Positions 1 to 13,338 of a stretch of 64,000 nt of DNA are shown here, one piece after another; position 1 is the stretch's first letter, and the number at the start of each line of letters is the position of its first letter. Origin of the DNA: Ureibacillus sp. FSL W7-1570 (GTDB taxonomy: Bacteria; Bacillota; Bacilli; Bacillales_A; Planococcaceae); the NCBI RefSeq assembly GCF_038593265.1, contig NZ_CP151979.1:2184001-2248000 (forward strand), in the 5' to 3' direction. Below the pieces are notes generated by a model. It saw only the letters and a program-made list of their open reading frames with translations, was not told the origin of the DNA and made no database searches. Position numbers and translations under genes: made by a program.

Positions 1-403
1 GATCAGAAGCAACTTGTTGTCTTAACGCTTCCGTATCCCCTGTACCCCAACCTAATATGGCAACAGCCTTTTCCTTGTCACGCAATTCTTGATAAAGTTT
101 TTGCGCTTCCGGAATTTGATAAGCGTAGTCTTTACCGATTAGTTTTAAATTCAGCCCTTCCACTCCACCTTTCATTTCCAAATACTCGAAGTAAGCTTTT
201 TCCCCTTCCGCATAAGGGGTTCCTACATCTCCGGTACCTCCTGTAATATCATACAAACCGCCAACAACGACGGTTCTCTTTCCGTCGGATCCGGATGAAT
301 CGGAAGAAGTGCTTGGACTGGCCGAATCTTGGCCTCCGCATGCTGAAAGAATGAGCAACAACACCCCTAGTAAAAACCCCAATAAACTTTTGCGTTTCAA
401 CAT
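1..403 (-). CDS. livJ: Branched-chain-type ABC substrate-binding lipoprotein, N-terminal part (LivJ-like)
   Basis: Only the first 134 or so codons lie in the window; the rest runs off the left edge. The start ATG at 401-403 follows a GGGGG Shine-Dalgarno tract. The protein opens with a lipoprotein signal peptide (hydrophobic core, then lipobox LSAC), a Ser/Asp/Gly-rich linker, and the start of a periplasmic-binding fold (VVVGGLYDITGGTGDVG). This is typical of the Leu/Ile/Val-binding family, which also takes other hydrophobic or aromatic acids. It is the last visible gene of the livG-synthetase-livH-livM operon, so it is the extracellular receptor of that importer. The substrate is unknown; the linked acyl-CoA synthetase suggests a carboxylic acid rather than an amino acid. 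Confidence 0.85.
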   Translation of the reverse strand, partial: MLKRKSLLGFLLGVLLLILSACGGQDSASPSTSSDSSGSDGKRTVVVGGLYDITGGTGDVGTPYAEGEKAYFEYLEMKGGVEGLNLKLIGKDYAYQIPEAQKLYQELRDKEKAVAILGWGTGDTEALRQQVASD

Positions 404-445
404 CTGATCCCCCTTGTTTTTTATATAATTAATTTTTTATCAACC

Positions 446-1507
446 TTAGTAAGAGAATGGCCAGACTCTAAAATAGTTTTTAATGTTTTGCCAAATATGC
501 GCTAAACCGCCCGGCTCAAATATTAGGAAGAGAATAATCGCCAAACCGAAAACAAATTCTTTGAAGGCGGAGAATAATTGGTAAAGATCCGGCATGTAGG
601 CGGTTAACAGGTCAACGACAGAAGTGAGTCCAACCGGCAACAAAGTGATGAAAATCGCCCCTAAGATGGAACCCAGGATGCTTCCCAATCCGCCAATCAA
701 CACCATGGCGAGGTACTGAATGGAAACTTGAATATTGTAAAGTTCCGGGCTCACAATCATTGTGTAGTGGGCCAGCAATGCACCGGCGATTCCTACGAAA
801 AAGGAACTGATAATAAAGGCCAACACCTTATAGTAAAACAAGTTGATGCCCATGATTTGTGCCGCAATATCCCGGTCCCGAACCGCCAAAAACGCCCGCC
901 CGACCCTTGTTCTTAACAGGTTTACCGAATAAAGTACAGTCAACATTAAAATGATGATGGTTAAGTAATAGTAAGAAGCATTCGATGTGAGAACATAATT
1001 TCCAATGACCGGCCGGCTTAATACCATCCCTGCCGTCCCGCCCGTCACACTGTCCCATCGGCTGATGATGAATGTAATGATGACTTGGGCGGCGAGTGTA
1101 GCAATGGCCAAATATAATCCTTTCAGCCTTAGTGAAGGGATTCCAAACAAACCTCCCACCAACGCTGTGACAATCCCCGCCAAAGGAAGGGATATCCAGA
1201 AACTTAATCCATAAGTTGTTGTCAAAATGGCTGTTGTATATCCTCCAACCCCTAAAAAGGCGCCGACTCCGATTGAAATCTGGCCGGTAAATCCCGTCAA
1301 AATGTTCAATCCGATGGCGCCAATTGCAGAAATGGCGCATAGCGTCAACAGACCCACCCAATAGTTGGAGGCATATAGCGGCAATGTCAGCAGAATGATC
1401 AATAAAATGAGCCATTTTATGATTTCACTCTTTGTACCAAAGAGCTTCATATCCTTTTTATAGGAAGTTTTATAGTTTCCGCATTCTCTCACAAACAAAT
1501 TCCTCAT
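446..1507 (-). CDS. livM: Branched-chain-type ABC permease LivM
   Basis: About 353 residues when started at ATG 1505-1507, which has GAGGGT upstream and lies 5 bp after the livH stop. Longer readings would overlap livH and add a poor N-terminus. The protein has about ten hydrophobic segments and the family stretches NILTGFTGQISIGVGAF near the N-terminus and GGLGSILGSILGA near the C-terminus. LivM pairs with LivH to form the membrane channel of the importer, driven by LivG and a LivF ATPase not seen here. Family identity is firm; the substrate is not known. Confidence 0.9.
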   Translation of the reverse strand: MRNLFVRECGNYKTSYKKDMKLFGTKSEIIKWLILLIILLTLPLYASNYWVGLLTLCAISAIGAIGLNILTGFTGQISIGVGAFLGVGGYTTAILTTTYGLSFWISLPLAGIVTALVGGLFGIPSLRLKGLYLAIATLAAQVIITFIISRWDSVTGGTAGMVLSRPVIGNYVLTSNASYYYLTIIILMLTVLYSVNLLRTRVGRAFLAVRDRDIAAQIMGINLFYYKVLAFIISSFFVGIAGALLAHYTMIVSPELYNIQVSIQYLAMVLIGGLGSILGSILGAIFITLLPVGLTSVVDLLTAYMPDLYQLFSAFKEFVFGLAIILFLIFEPGGLAHIWQNIKNYFRVWPFSY

Positions 1508-1511
1508 TTGA

Positions 1512-2393
1512 TTACACCCTCTCAATACCACGGCTGCCAAATAAGCCATGTGGTTTTAGCATTAAAATTAAGAGAACGACAATGAATGGCACTACATCTT
1601 TTAAACCTCCCCCTACGAGAGGATCTAAATAGCCGCCTGCCAAGTTTTGAATGATGCCAATCAGAAATCCTCCAATAATCGCACCGATGACACTATCAAG
1701 ACCTCCAAGAATGACCACGGGCAAAACCGTCAAACCGATGGCAGACATCGTAGGATTGACTCCATTGATGTTTCCAAGCAAAATTCCACCGATGCCGGCA
1801 ACCATTGCGGCAATCATCCATGTCACCGCTAAAACAAACTTCACGCTCATCCCCATGGATAATGCAGCTTGCCGGTCGTCGGCTACGGCCCGCATGGCAA
1901 GTCCAATCTTGGAAAACTTGAAGAAAATCGAAAAAACAATCAACAAAATCACGACAATGATAAAGGACCATAAGTAGACGGGAGTGACGATGATGCCTCC
2001 CAAATTTAACGGTGTCTGAGGAAATACCGGTGGAAATGTTCTGGTTGAATGCCCCCAAATAATATGGACTGCACCCGCGAGTAAACTGGATAATCCAAGA
2101 GTTGCCATGATGACGGAAATGGTTGGGGCATTTTGCAATTGCCGAATGACCAGTCGCTCGACAACCAGCCCCAGGACCGCGCTAAAGATTAACGTACCTA
2201 TAAACGCTGCAAGGAAAGGCACGTTTAATGAGGTCATGATGACTAAGCAAATGTACGGACCAAATAGAACAAATTCGCCATTTGCAAGATTCAGCGCACC
2301 ACTTGCCCGATAAATCAATACAAATCCCAAGGCAACAAGACCATAAATGCTGCCGACGACAATCCCATTAATAAGCATTTGCAATAAGAACAT
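1512..2393 (-). CDS. livH: Branched-chain-type ABC permease LivH
   Basis: 293 residues, hydrophobic throughout, with the LivH family signatures GLVALGFVLIYRASGALN near the N-terminus, NLANGEF just after it, and GGLDSVIGAIIGG near the C-terminus. It forms the second half of the transmembrane pathway with LivM. Its start lies inside the end of the upstream acyl-CoA synthetase gene (26-bp overlap), so the two are probably translationally coupled. Length is normal for the family. Confidence 0.9.
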   Translation of the reverse strand: MFLLQMLINGIVVGSIYGLVALGFVLIYRASGALNLANGEFVLFGPYICLVIMTSLNVPFLAAFIGTLIFSAVLGLVVERLVIRQLQNAPTISVIMATLGLSSLLAGAVHIIWGHSTRTFPPVFPQTPLNLGGIIVTPVYLWSFIIVVILLIVFSIFFKFSKIGLAMRAVADDRQAALSMGMSVKFVLAVTWMIAAMVAGIGGILLGNINGVNPTMSAIGLTVLPVVILGGLDSVIGAIIGGFLIGIIQNLAGGYLDPLVGGGLKDVVPFIVVLLILMLKPHGLFGSRGIERV

Positions 2394-4275
2394 CCTCAGT
2401 CACCTCCAAATTCCGCTCCAATTGAATGATTTGCAATGGTATTTCCGCTTCCGATATGCGGACTTGAACCGTCCCATTGTTGGAATACATTGCATCAATA
2501 AGATCTTTATAAGTGTTTTCCACATGATTCCTTCTGATTTTTAATGTCCGTGTCAGTTCACCGGCATCTGCCGTGAACTGTTTGGGCAACAGGATGAGTT
2601 TTTTCACCCGTTCTTGCGGCGGCAATTCGTCCATCAGCCTTATCATTTCTTGCTCGATGAATTCAATCACATCTTTATTTACAGATAAATCAGAAAATTC
2701 TGTATATATTATCCGCCGTTTGTCCGCCCATCTTCCAACCGTAGTCATATCTATGTTAATGAGCGCCGTCAAAAATGGACGGTTTTTTCCCACTACAACG
2801 GCTTCTTGAATATAAGGGCTGGACTTTATGATATTTTCAATTTTATGAGGATAAATTTCTCCTTTCGGCATGACGATGACGTCTTCTTTCCGGTCTAAAA
2901 TAAATAAATGACCGTCTTTATCAATAAACCCTTTATCTCCGAGGGAAATCCATCCATCCACGATCCATCTTTGATGTTCCGGTTTTAAATATCTGGAGAA
3001 GATCGCATTATTTTTCAAATAGACAAGACCGTCGATCCCAATTTTCACTTCCGTATTCGGAAGCGCCACTCCGGAACTGCCTGCTTTGATGTCATCATCC
3101 CGTTGGACAATGGCAATTCCTGCAACTTCTGTCCCGCCATAGGTCTGTTTAATATTCACTCCGATGCCATGGTAAAAATAGAACGCTTCAGGATGCAAAG
3201 CCGCTCCTATCACATAGGCCCTTCTCGTTCTTGCAAATCCCAAGTGGTCACGTATCGCACTAAAGACAATGGCATCTCCAAGGAAGTACATGAATCGATC
3301 AAAAGCGGACAAGCGGATTTTTTCCAACTTTGCTTTTGCCCGTTTATCCCCGTATTTTTTGAACAATTGATACACTTTTCTATTCAACCAGCTGGCTCCC
3401 TCTAAACGCACCTGCACATTGGACATGATTGATTGGTACACTCTTGGTGAAGCCACCACCGTTTGGGGACCAATTTCTCTTAAATCGCCGATCACCGTAT
3501 CAGGCCGCTCCGGAAAATTCACTGTTAACCCTATTACAATAGGGATTACGATGCCCATAATCTGCTCATGAATCCATGCAAGCGGTAAAAAAGAAAAGTA
3601 GTCATCCGTTTTTTTCATTTCATCCAGTTGAATCAAGTTTTTTGCCGCTTCTATCAATTGATGATGGGTATACACAGCCGCTTTGGGATCTCCGCTGGTT
3701 GCCGCACTATAGGAAATGAGTGCTTCCTGATGACCGCTTAGCAAAGTGATTTGTTGTTCAAAGAAAGCAGGGTGTACTTTTAAATGTTCTTCTCCAATTT
3801 TTAATAACTCTTTCATGGAGATTAATTTGGGGTTTTGGTAATGACGCAACCCCCGAACATCATAGTGGACAATATGTTCAACAAACGGGATATCCTTCTC
3901 AATGGATAACAATTTATCGACTTGTTCCTGGTCTTCCACAATAACGATTCTCGGCTTCAGATCATTTAAATAATATCGGATTTGCTCTGGCAAAGATTCC
4001 TGATAGATTCCCGCCGAAATTCCGCCAATGGTTTGTGTTGCGAGCTGGGCATATAACCATTGGGGTTTATTTTCCCCGATGATTGCGAGGATTTCTCCCG
4101 CCTTGAAATCAAGATGCTTATGCAATGCAATCGAGAGTTTTTTGACATTTTCTAAATAATCGTTCCATGTGATTTCCTTCCATATCCCCAACTGTTTCTG
4201 CCTTAAAGCGACTCCAGAGGAATCCTGATTTGCCCGTTCTACTAATAGAAATGGCAACGTCACCTCTTTTACCAT
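2368..4275 (-). CDS. AMP-binding acyl-CoA synthetase (long-chain FadD/AMP-forming family)
   Basis: 635 residues of the ANL adenylating family, which activates a carboxylic acid with ATP and then forms the CoA thioester. Visible landmarks are an AMP-binding core, the motif QTYGGTE (usually YGxTE), the hinge region GWISLGDKGFIDKDGHLFILDRKED, and a C-terminal lysine segment near TRTLKIRRNH. The phosphate-binding loop, normally like TSGTTGxPKG, reads SAATSGDPKAA here, so one or more loop residues are unusual. The gene sits between livG and livH, overlapping both, an arrangement seen where a Liv-type importer brings in an acid that is activated to CoA on entry. The substrate cannot be named; aromatic or medium/long-chain acids are the usual ones. 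Confidence 0.85.
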   Translation of the reverse strand: MVKEVTLPFLLVERANQDSSGVALRQKQLGIWKEITWNDYLENVKKLSIALHKHLDFKAGEILAIIGENKPQWLYAQLATQTIGGISAGIYQESLPEQIRYYLNDLKPRIVIVEDQEQVDKLLSIEKDIPFVEHIVHYDVRGLRHYQNPKLISMKELLKIGEEHLKVHPAFFEQQITLLSGHQEALISYSAATSGDPKAAVYTHHQLIEAAKNLIQLDEMKKTDDYFSFLPLAWIHEQIMGIVIPIVIGLTVNFPERPDTVIGDLREIGPQTVVASPRVYQSIMSNVQVRLEGASWLNRKVYQLFKKYGDKRAKAKLEKIRLSAFDRFMYFLGDAIVFSAIRDHLGFARTRRAYVIGAALHPEAFYFYHGIGVNIKQTYGGTEVAGIAIVQRDDDIKAGSSGVALPNTEVKIGIDGLVYLKNNAIFSRYLKPEHQRWIVDGWISLGDKGFIDKDGHLFILDRKEDVIVMPKGEIYPHKIENIIKSSPYIQEAVVVGKNRPFLTALINIDMTTVGRWADKRRIIYTEFSDLSVNKDVIEFIEQEMIRLMDELPPQERVKKLILLPKQFTADAGELTRTLKIRRNHVENTYKDLIDAMYSNNGTVQVRISEAEIPLQIIQLERNLEVTEDVLIANAY

Positions 4276-5060
4276 GTTTTTCCCCCTTCAATAACGGTAT
4301 CCTCTCCAATATAAGCTTTAATAACATCTGGATTTTCTCTGACTTCTTTTGGCGTGCCAAACCCTATCCGTTTTCCAAAGTCCAGCACCGCAATGTGATG
4401 AGATAAACTCATGACCACTCCCAAATCATGTTCGATCAGAACCACAGTCGTTTTCATGACTTCGTGCATATCCAGGATAAATTGCGACATCCTTTCCTTT
4501 TCAGCGCCGTTCATGCCAGCCATCGGTTCATCCAACAAAATTAGCTCCGGATTCAACGCTAATGCCCGTCCAACTTCCACCCGTTTTTGAAGGCCATAAG
4601 GAAGGGTTCCCACCGGTTTGTGGCGAATGTCTTGCAGCTCCAAAAATTCAATCACTTCCTCCACTTTTTCGCGATGTTCAATTTCTTCCTTTGAAGCCTT
4701 TCCAACATAAATTCCGCCGCTGAACACGCCGGATTTCATCAAAGTATGTCTGCCCAATTTAATATTGTCCAACACCGACATATGAGCAAACAAAGCGATA
4801 TTTTGAAAGGCTCGGGCAATTCCCAAGGCAGTCCGTTCATAAGGCTTCATGTCCGTTATATCTTTTCCTTTATAGCGGATGGATCCACTCGTCGGTTGAT
4901 ACAATCCGCTAATACAATTCAGCATGCTTGTTTTTCCTGCCCCATTTGGACCAATAAGTGAGAATATTTCACCTTCATTGATAGAAAAAGAAACTTGATC
5001 TAAAGCTTTTACTCCTCCAAAATGCAATGAAACATTTTCTATCTCCAAAATCGGCCCCAA
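4269..5060 (-). CDS. livG: Branched-chain-type ABC ATPase LivG
   Basis: ATP-binding subunit with Walker A GPNGAGKTS, the LivG-specific AFQNIALF region, signature PYGLQKRVEVGRAL (where most ABC proteins have LSGGQ), Walker B LILLDEPMAGM and the H-loop VVLIEHDLGVVMSL. Length is about 263 residues from TTG 5058-5060, chosen because GAAGGGGG lies 7 nt upstream. An in-frame TTG at 5094-5096 gives 12 more residues but no ribosome site. Its stop overlaps the synthetase start by 7 bp. It is the first gene of the operon. Confidence 0.9.
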   Translation of the reverse strand: MGPILEIENVSLHFGGVKALDQVSFSINEGEIFSLIGPNGAGKTSMLNCISGLYQPTSGSIRYKGKDITDMKPYERTALGIARAFQNIALFAHMSVLDNIKLGRHTLMKSGVFSGGIYVGKASKEEIEHREKVEEVIEFLELQDIRHKPVGTLPYGLQKRVEVGRALALNPELILLDEPMAGMNGAEKERMSQFILDMHEVMKTTVVLIEHDLGVVMSLSHHIAVLDFGKRIGFGTPKEVRENPDVIKAYIGEDTVIEGGKTW

Positions 5061-5106
5061 CAAAGTTCCCCCTTCAAATTTATTATTCTTAATCAACTAT
5101 TGATGG

Positions 5107-5126
5107 ACAAAATGTTTTGTATTATA
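5107..5126 (-). promoter_or_regulatory. Candidate liv operon -10 box with adjoining palindromic operator
   Basis: On the minus strand a TATAAT box (5121-5126) is followed directly by the palindrome ACAAAACATTTTGT (5107-5120), which has 6-bp perfect arms. It lies about 50 bp upstream of the livG start. No good -35 box is present. A repressor bound here would block initiation; the regulator is not known. Confidence 0.45.
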
Positions 5127-5446
5127 TATTACCGATTTTTCTTTTTTATGATTAAAATTTTCTGCTTTTTCAACATTTTTTATCATTTACAATCTTCCTG
5201 ATCTCCAAATTACTGACGGAAAATACTAAGAAGTTATTTTAATATGATATTTTTTGAAGAAAAACATTTGATAGATGAATTATGTATGGGGAAAATTATT
5301 TTATTGTTAAATAAATGCTTTTTCTACTTTCATTCTTAGTTTTTTCAGGGGAAATGTTTATAAGGAACGAAAACTTTCGGAAGGATTCATCAAACAATGC
5401 AGAGGAAGGCATTTAGACATCTTGGGGTGAAAAAAGGCAATAAAAA
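5127..5446. other. AT-rich intergenic stretch with no gene
   Basis: About 320 bp between the liv promoter and tRNA-Asn. Both strands are full of stops and I see no conserved RNA or repeat. Confidence 0.6.
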
Positions 5447-5521
5447 TGGCTCCGAAGGTAGGATTCGAACCTACGACCAATCGGTTAACAGCCGATTGCT
5501 CTACCACTGAGCTACTTCGGA
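5447..5521 (-). tRNA. tRNA-Asn (anticodon GTT), CCA encoded
   Basis: The minus strand folds as a complete tRNA: acceptor TCCGAAG/CTTCGGA, D-arm AGCTCAGTGGTAGAGC, anticodon arm with loop CTGTTAA, T-arm with GGTTCGAATCC, and a genome-encoded CCA. It lies about 950 bp downstream of the 5S gene in the same orientation, so it could be read from the rRNA operon or from its own promoter. Confidence 0.97.
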
Positions 5522-5633
5522 ACGGTTTTAACAAAATTTTATTTTATTGAGTACAGATTACATTATAACCATATTTTCATTTTTTTCAAGTAGTAAATTT
5601 AAAAAGTTTTTCTTTTCCGTTTTTTCATAAAGA

Positions 5634-5914
5634 AGAACGAGGGAAGACTATGAAAAACTCTTTACAGCACTTCAAAATAACTATATGAAGATTCCATCAA
5701 AAGACAAAAACCATTTGGTGAAATTATTGGATTCTTGCATCTATTCGATTGACCATCAACAAAAATATCGTTGGATCCGTATGAAAGAGATGAAGAGGGG
5801 AATGAAATCACCGTTCATTCCCATGATGTAAAAGGCTCGATTATGGAAATCGCAGAAAGGCAAGGAAGACGGGATTTTCAACAAATCTTTTTATCGAAAT
5901 TGCGAAATAACTAA
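5634..5914 (+). pseudogene. Frameshifted remnant of an unrecognised small protein gene
   Basis: Two reading frames join into one plausible coding remnant. The first, from about 5634, encodes a segment containing YEKLFTALQNNYMKIPSKD and ends soon after 5780. The second encodes EITVHSHDVKGSIMEIAERQ and ends at TAA 5912-5914. A one-base shift near 5780-5800 separates them. There is no start codon with a ribosome site. I do not recognise the family. Confidence 0.45.
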
Positions 5915-5951
5915 TCGCATTGCTTTAAATCATAGATGCAGTAATCCAATC

Positions 5952-5979
5952 CCCCCCGTAACACTGATTTACGGGGGGT
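5952..5979 (+). terminator. Stem-loop terminator
   Basis: CCCCCCGTAA pairs with TTACGGGGGG around a short loop, followed by a T-rich stretch on the plus strand. It lies just after the remnant gene ending at 5914. Confidence 0.6.
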
Positions 5980-6170
5980 TTAGGATTCAACATCCTCATG
6001 CCTATATCCCTCATGGCATATCGATAAAATATTTCATTGAATTTATAGTATTCATCTTACATTATTTTCGAAAAAATCATCTTCAAAAAAACCTTTTTAA
6101 TTCAATTCTGCTTCATTATTAAGAATGAATAGACTGTCGGTCTTTATCAGTATGGATTTCACTTGAAAAA

Positions 6171-6225
6171 GAGTCCTGCTCTCGCAGGGGGCCCCCCAAC
6201 TCCCATCGGCGCTAACTCCGAAGCA
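6171..6225 (-). repeat. Degenerate partial copy of the 5S rRNA 3' half
   Basis: This segment matches the 3' half of the true 5S gene (6471-6586) around CTCTCGCAGGGGG and CCATCGGCGCTAA, with substitutions, then diverges. It lies about 250 bp beyond the 5S gene in the same orientation. A shorter inverted piece (TGGTAGTTGGGGGC, 6408-6421) is also present. The GC-rich 180 bp between them shows no gene. Confidence 0.65.
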
Positions 6226-6470
6226 CGTTGACCGGCTACTCTCGTCAGCTTCGGCGGTCCGGTGCTCACGTACCAAGTACGCTCCGCTCCGTGCCGCCTC
6301 GCTTCCTTGATCTTCTTGGTCCCCGTGCTTCTCGTCTGCTTCTAATTGGTTTGCTGTTTCGCTTTTTGGTTCCTGCTTCTATATCGCGCCGAGCTGACCT
6401 TCGGTCTTTGGTAGTTGGGGGCAATAAAAAAAGCCACTACCGACTTTCTGTCAGTAATGACTTTTTGAGC

Positions 6471-6586
6471 CTAGCGACGTCCTACTCTCGCAGGGGGAAG
6501 CCCCCAACTACCATCGGCGCTAAAGAGCTTAACTTCCGTGTTCGGTATGGGAACGGGTGTGACCTCTTTGCCATCATCACTAGACT
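6471..6586 (-). rRNA. rrf: 5S ribosomal RNA
   Basis: The minus strand carries the conserved 5S core (AGGTCACACCCGTTCCCAT, then CCGAACACGGAAGTTAAGC) and the 3' end AGAGTAGGACGTCGC. Length is about 116 nt. Ends are estimated by comparison with Bacillus 5S. Confidence 0.95.
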
Positions 6587-6652
6587 TGTTTTATGTATTG
6601 TAGAGAGGTTGTTCTCTCAAAACTGGATAACGGCATTGAAAGCATTTCTTTT

Positions 6653-11424
<4,772 letters not shown>

Positions 11425-11570
11425 AAAGAAAATTTGATTAGCTCAAACTTTTGTCCGTATCCAATCCGTCGACGAGAGTCAACGAATTGGAAAATTTATA
11501 TCATTAACGTTTCGGTGTTCAGTTTTCAAGGTTCATTTGACATGTTTCGTTGTCTTTCGACGACTTTTCC

Positions 11571-11600
11571 ATAATATCATCTGTCAATCATGAAAGTCAA
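11571..11600 (-). promoter_or_regulatory. rRNA operon promoter
   Basis: Minus strand: -35 TTGACT (11595-11600), 18-bp spacer, -10 TATTAT (11571-11576), about 150 bp upstream of 16S. This is a standard sigma-A arrangement for an rrn promoter. Confidence 0.75.
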
Positions 11601-11669
11601 CACTTTTTCATAAGTTTTTTTAGGAACGATTTTTCATTCAATAAAATCAGATAAAAAGGGGACAAACTG

Positions 11670-12317
11670 ATGTTTCGTAAATTGTTCATTGCACTATTTA
11701 TAATGGCAATTATCTTTTTGGTTTATCCACAGAAAAATTCATTGATTTCCGTTTTTCGAATGACCGATGAACCTCTTGTCATATCAAAAGGGAATTACGG
11801 ACAATCATTAATAATAGAGATTTCTTTTACCCATGATGGATTCCCTGAATGGTTGGAGTCTCTCAATGCGCCCTATCCAATCTTAATGCTGGATGCAAGT
11901 TGGATTGAGCGTTCCCCTAAGCTGGTGGAAGTGATACAAAAGAAAAACATTCCCGCTGGTTTGTTGGGGGGATTGGGCAAAGAAGAATATAGCATAGAAG
12001 CCTTCAAAAAGGAAGTGGAAGTTTACGAGAAATATTTTGGCAAGAAACCGCTATGGTTTATGACAAGGGATTATGAATTTCCCGAAAATCTGAAGCAGGC
12101 AGTTTTTAATGAAGAAATTAATTTATTATCACCATCCCACATATACGACGAAGGAAAAAAATACAACGACGTAAAAGGGGCCATCGTTAGTATTCAACTC
12201 CACGAACAAACGAAGCCCGATTTTAAAAAACTCTCTGAATTCATGAAAACCCATAAATTTATCTCTTTGGAAGAAAACATTTTCGGTTATTCCATCAAAT
12301 CCACAAAAATGCCATGA
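11670..12317 (+). CDS. PdaB-like (YbaN) polysaccharide-deacetylase-fold protein, probably inactive
   Basis: 215 residues with an N-terminal membrane anchor or signal segment. It starts at ATG 11670 behind AAAAGGGG. The position between the rRNA operon and kbaA is that of Bacillus subtilis pdaB (ybaN), a spore-cortex-related NodB-fold protein. The segment DASWIERSPKLVEVI aligns with the equivalent PdaB region. The catalytic motifs are missing: the usual TFD start of the NodB motif reads SFTHDGFPEW and the RPPxG motif is not recognisable. It is also shorter than PdaB (about 254 aa). I infer a diverged, probably non-catalytic homologue. Confidence 0.7.
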   Translation: MFRKLFIALFIMAIIFLVYPQKNSLISVFRMTDEPLVISKGNYGQSLIIEISFTHDGFPEWLESLNAPYPILMLDASWIERSPKLVEVIQKKNIPAGLLGGLGKEEYSIEAFKKEVEVYEKYFGKKPLWFMTRDYEFPENLKQAVFNEEINLLSPSHIYDEGKKYNDVKGAIVSIQLHEQTKPDFKKLSEFMKTHKFISLEENIFGYSIKSTKMP

Positions 12318-12415
12318 CAATGGATGCCATCCCCTTAGCTGTATTATTTACAACTAAAATAAATGTATCTGCCTGGTAATCAACGTTTATGAAAAAATTG
12401 TCCAAAAGGGTTAAA

Positions 12416-12446
12416 AAACTGCCCGGAACTTTTTCCGGACAGTTTT
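12416..12446. terminator. Bidirectional terminator between pdaB-like and kbaA
   Basis: A hairpin with stem AACTGCCCGGAA/TTCCGGACAGTT is flanked by A- and T-runs. It separates two convergent genes. Confidence 0.8.
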
Positions 12447-12487
12447 TCTATTGCTTCTTCAGACTTTTTTAAACAGCGGAAGCATCT

Positions 12488-13186
12488 TCATTTTGACTCG
12501 TTTGCAATATTTTTCATATTCAACTTTTTCTGTTGTCTCGCTTTTTTTCGTTCCTCTAATTTTTTACGGTCTTCATCTGATTTTTTATTGTATTTTGGCA
12601 AAGCTAATATTTGATAAGCGTTTACAGCCACCAAAGGGAACAACAACAAAGCAACATATGTATCAATATTGCCTTTGCGTCCCATCAAAGGAATAATCCA
12701 TTCTAATGATGTGATAACAATCATAAAGAACATTGCCGATATCAAAATATGCTTTTTGCCGGTCAATTGGACTTTTTTGATTGCTGTTGCAATTGCGCCG
12801 GAAATCAGGAGTATCAGCAAACCGATATAAAACAGCCAATCTTTCACATTTTCAGCGGCAGGGGCAAAGCGGAAAATAATCAAATCTCCTATAACGACAA
12901 TCATCAGCAAAACTTGTACCCAGTTCCATAACGTTAACGTTCTGAAAACGCCAACCCCAATTTGATGAATGGTCAAGTAAGCAAAGAAGCCTGCTTGAGC
13001 AATTACGCTCATGGTGAAACCCAAAAAAATCATCCAAAGAAAAGCAGCAAGGAATTCTCCGATTTCTCCTGCAGCCAAGTAATCATTAAAAAAATTCCAA
13101 CGAATGATGAGACCTGCCACGCCTGTGACGATACCGCCTATGAGCATACACATCAAGAAAAATTTAAACCAATTTCGTATTGTCAC
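12488..13186 (-). CDS. kbaA: KinB-signalling pathway activation protein KbaA
   Basis: 232 residues with six or so hydrophobic segments and a charged C-terminal tail (KKLEERKKARQQKK). In B. subtilis, KbaA is a membrane protein needed for the KinB branch of the sporulation phosphorelay. The assignment rests on the sequence pattern and on its conserved place between pdaB and gerD. It is convergent with the pdaB-like gene and divergent from gerD. Confidence 0.85.
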   Translation of the reverse strand: MTIRNWFKFFLMCMLIGGIVTGVAGLIIRWNFFNDYLAAGEIGEFLAAFLWMIFLGFTMSVIAQAGFFAYLTIHQIGVGVFRTLTLWNWVQVLLMIVVIGDLIIFRFAPAAENVKDWLFYIGLLILLISGAIATAIKKVQLTGKKHILISAMFFMIVITSLEWIIPLMGRKGNIDTYVALLLFPLVAVNAYQILALPKYNKKSDEDRKKLEERKKARQQKKLNMKNIANESK

Positions 13187-13338
13187 AATAATGCTCCCCT
13201 TATTTTTTTCACTTTAATCATTATTTTATCAATGGTTTTTTAAAAAAGCTATCCAAGTTCTAAACATGTACATATTTATTAAGAGAAATGTGAACAATAA
13301 TGAAAAATAGAGCCTTTATATAGAAAGGACTGAGAAAG

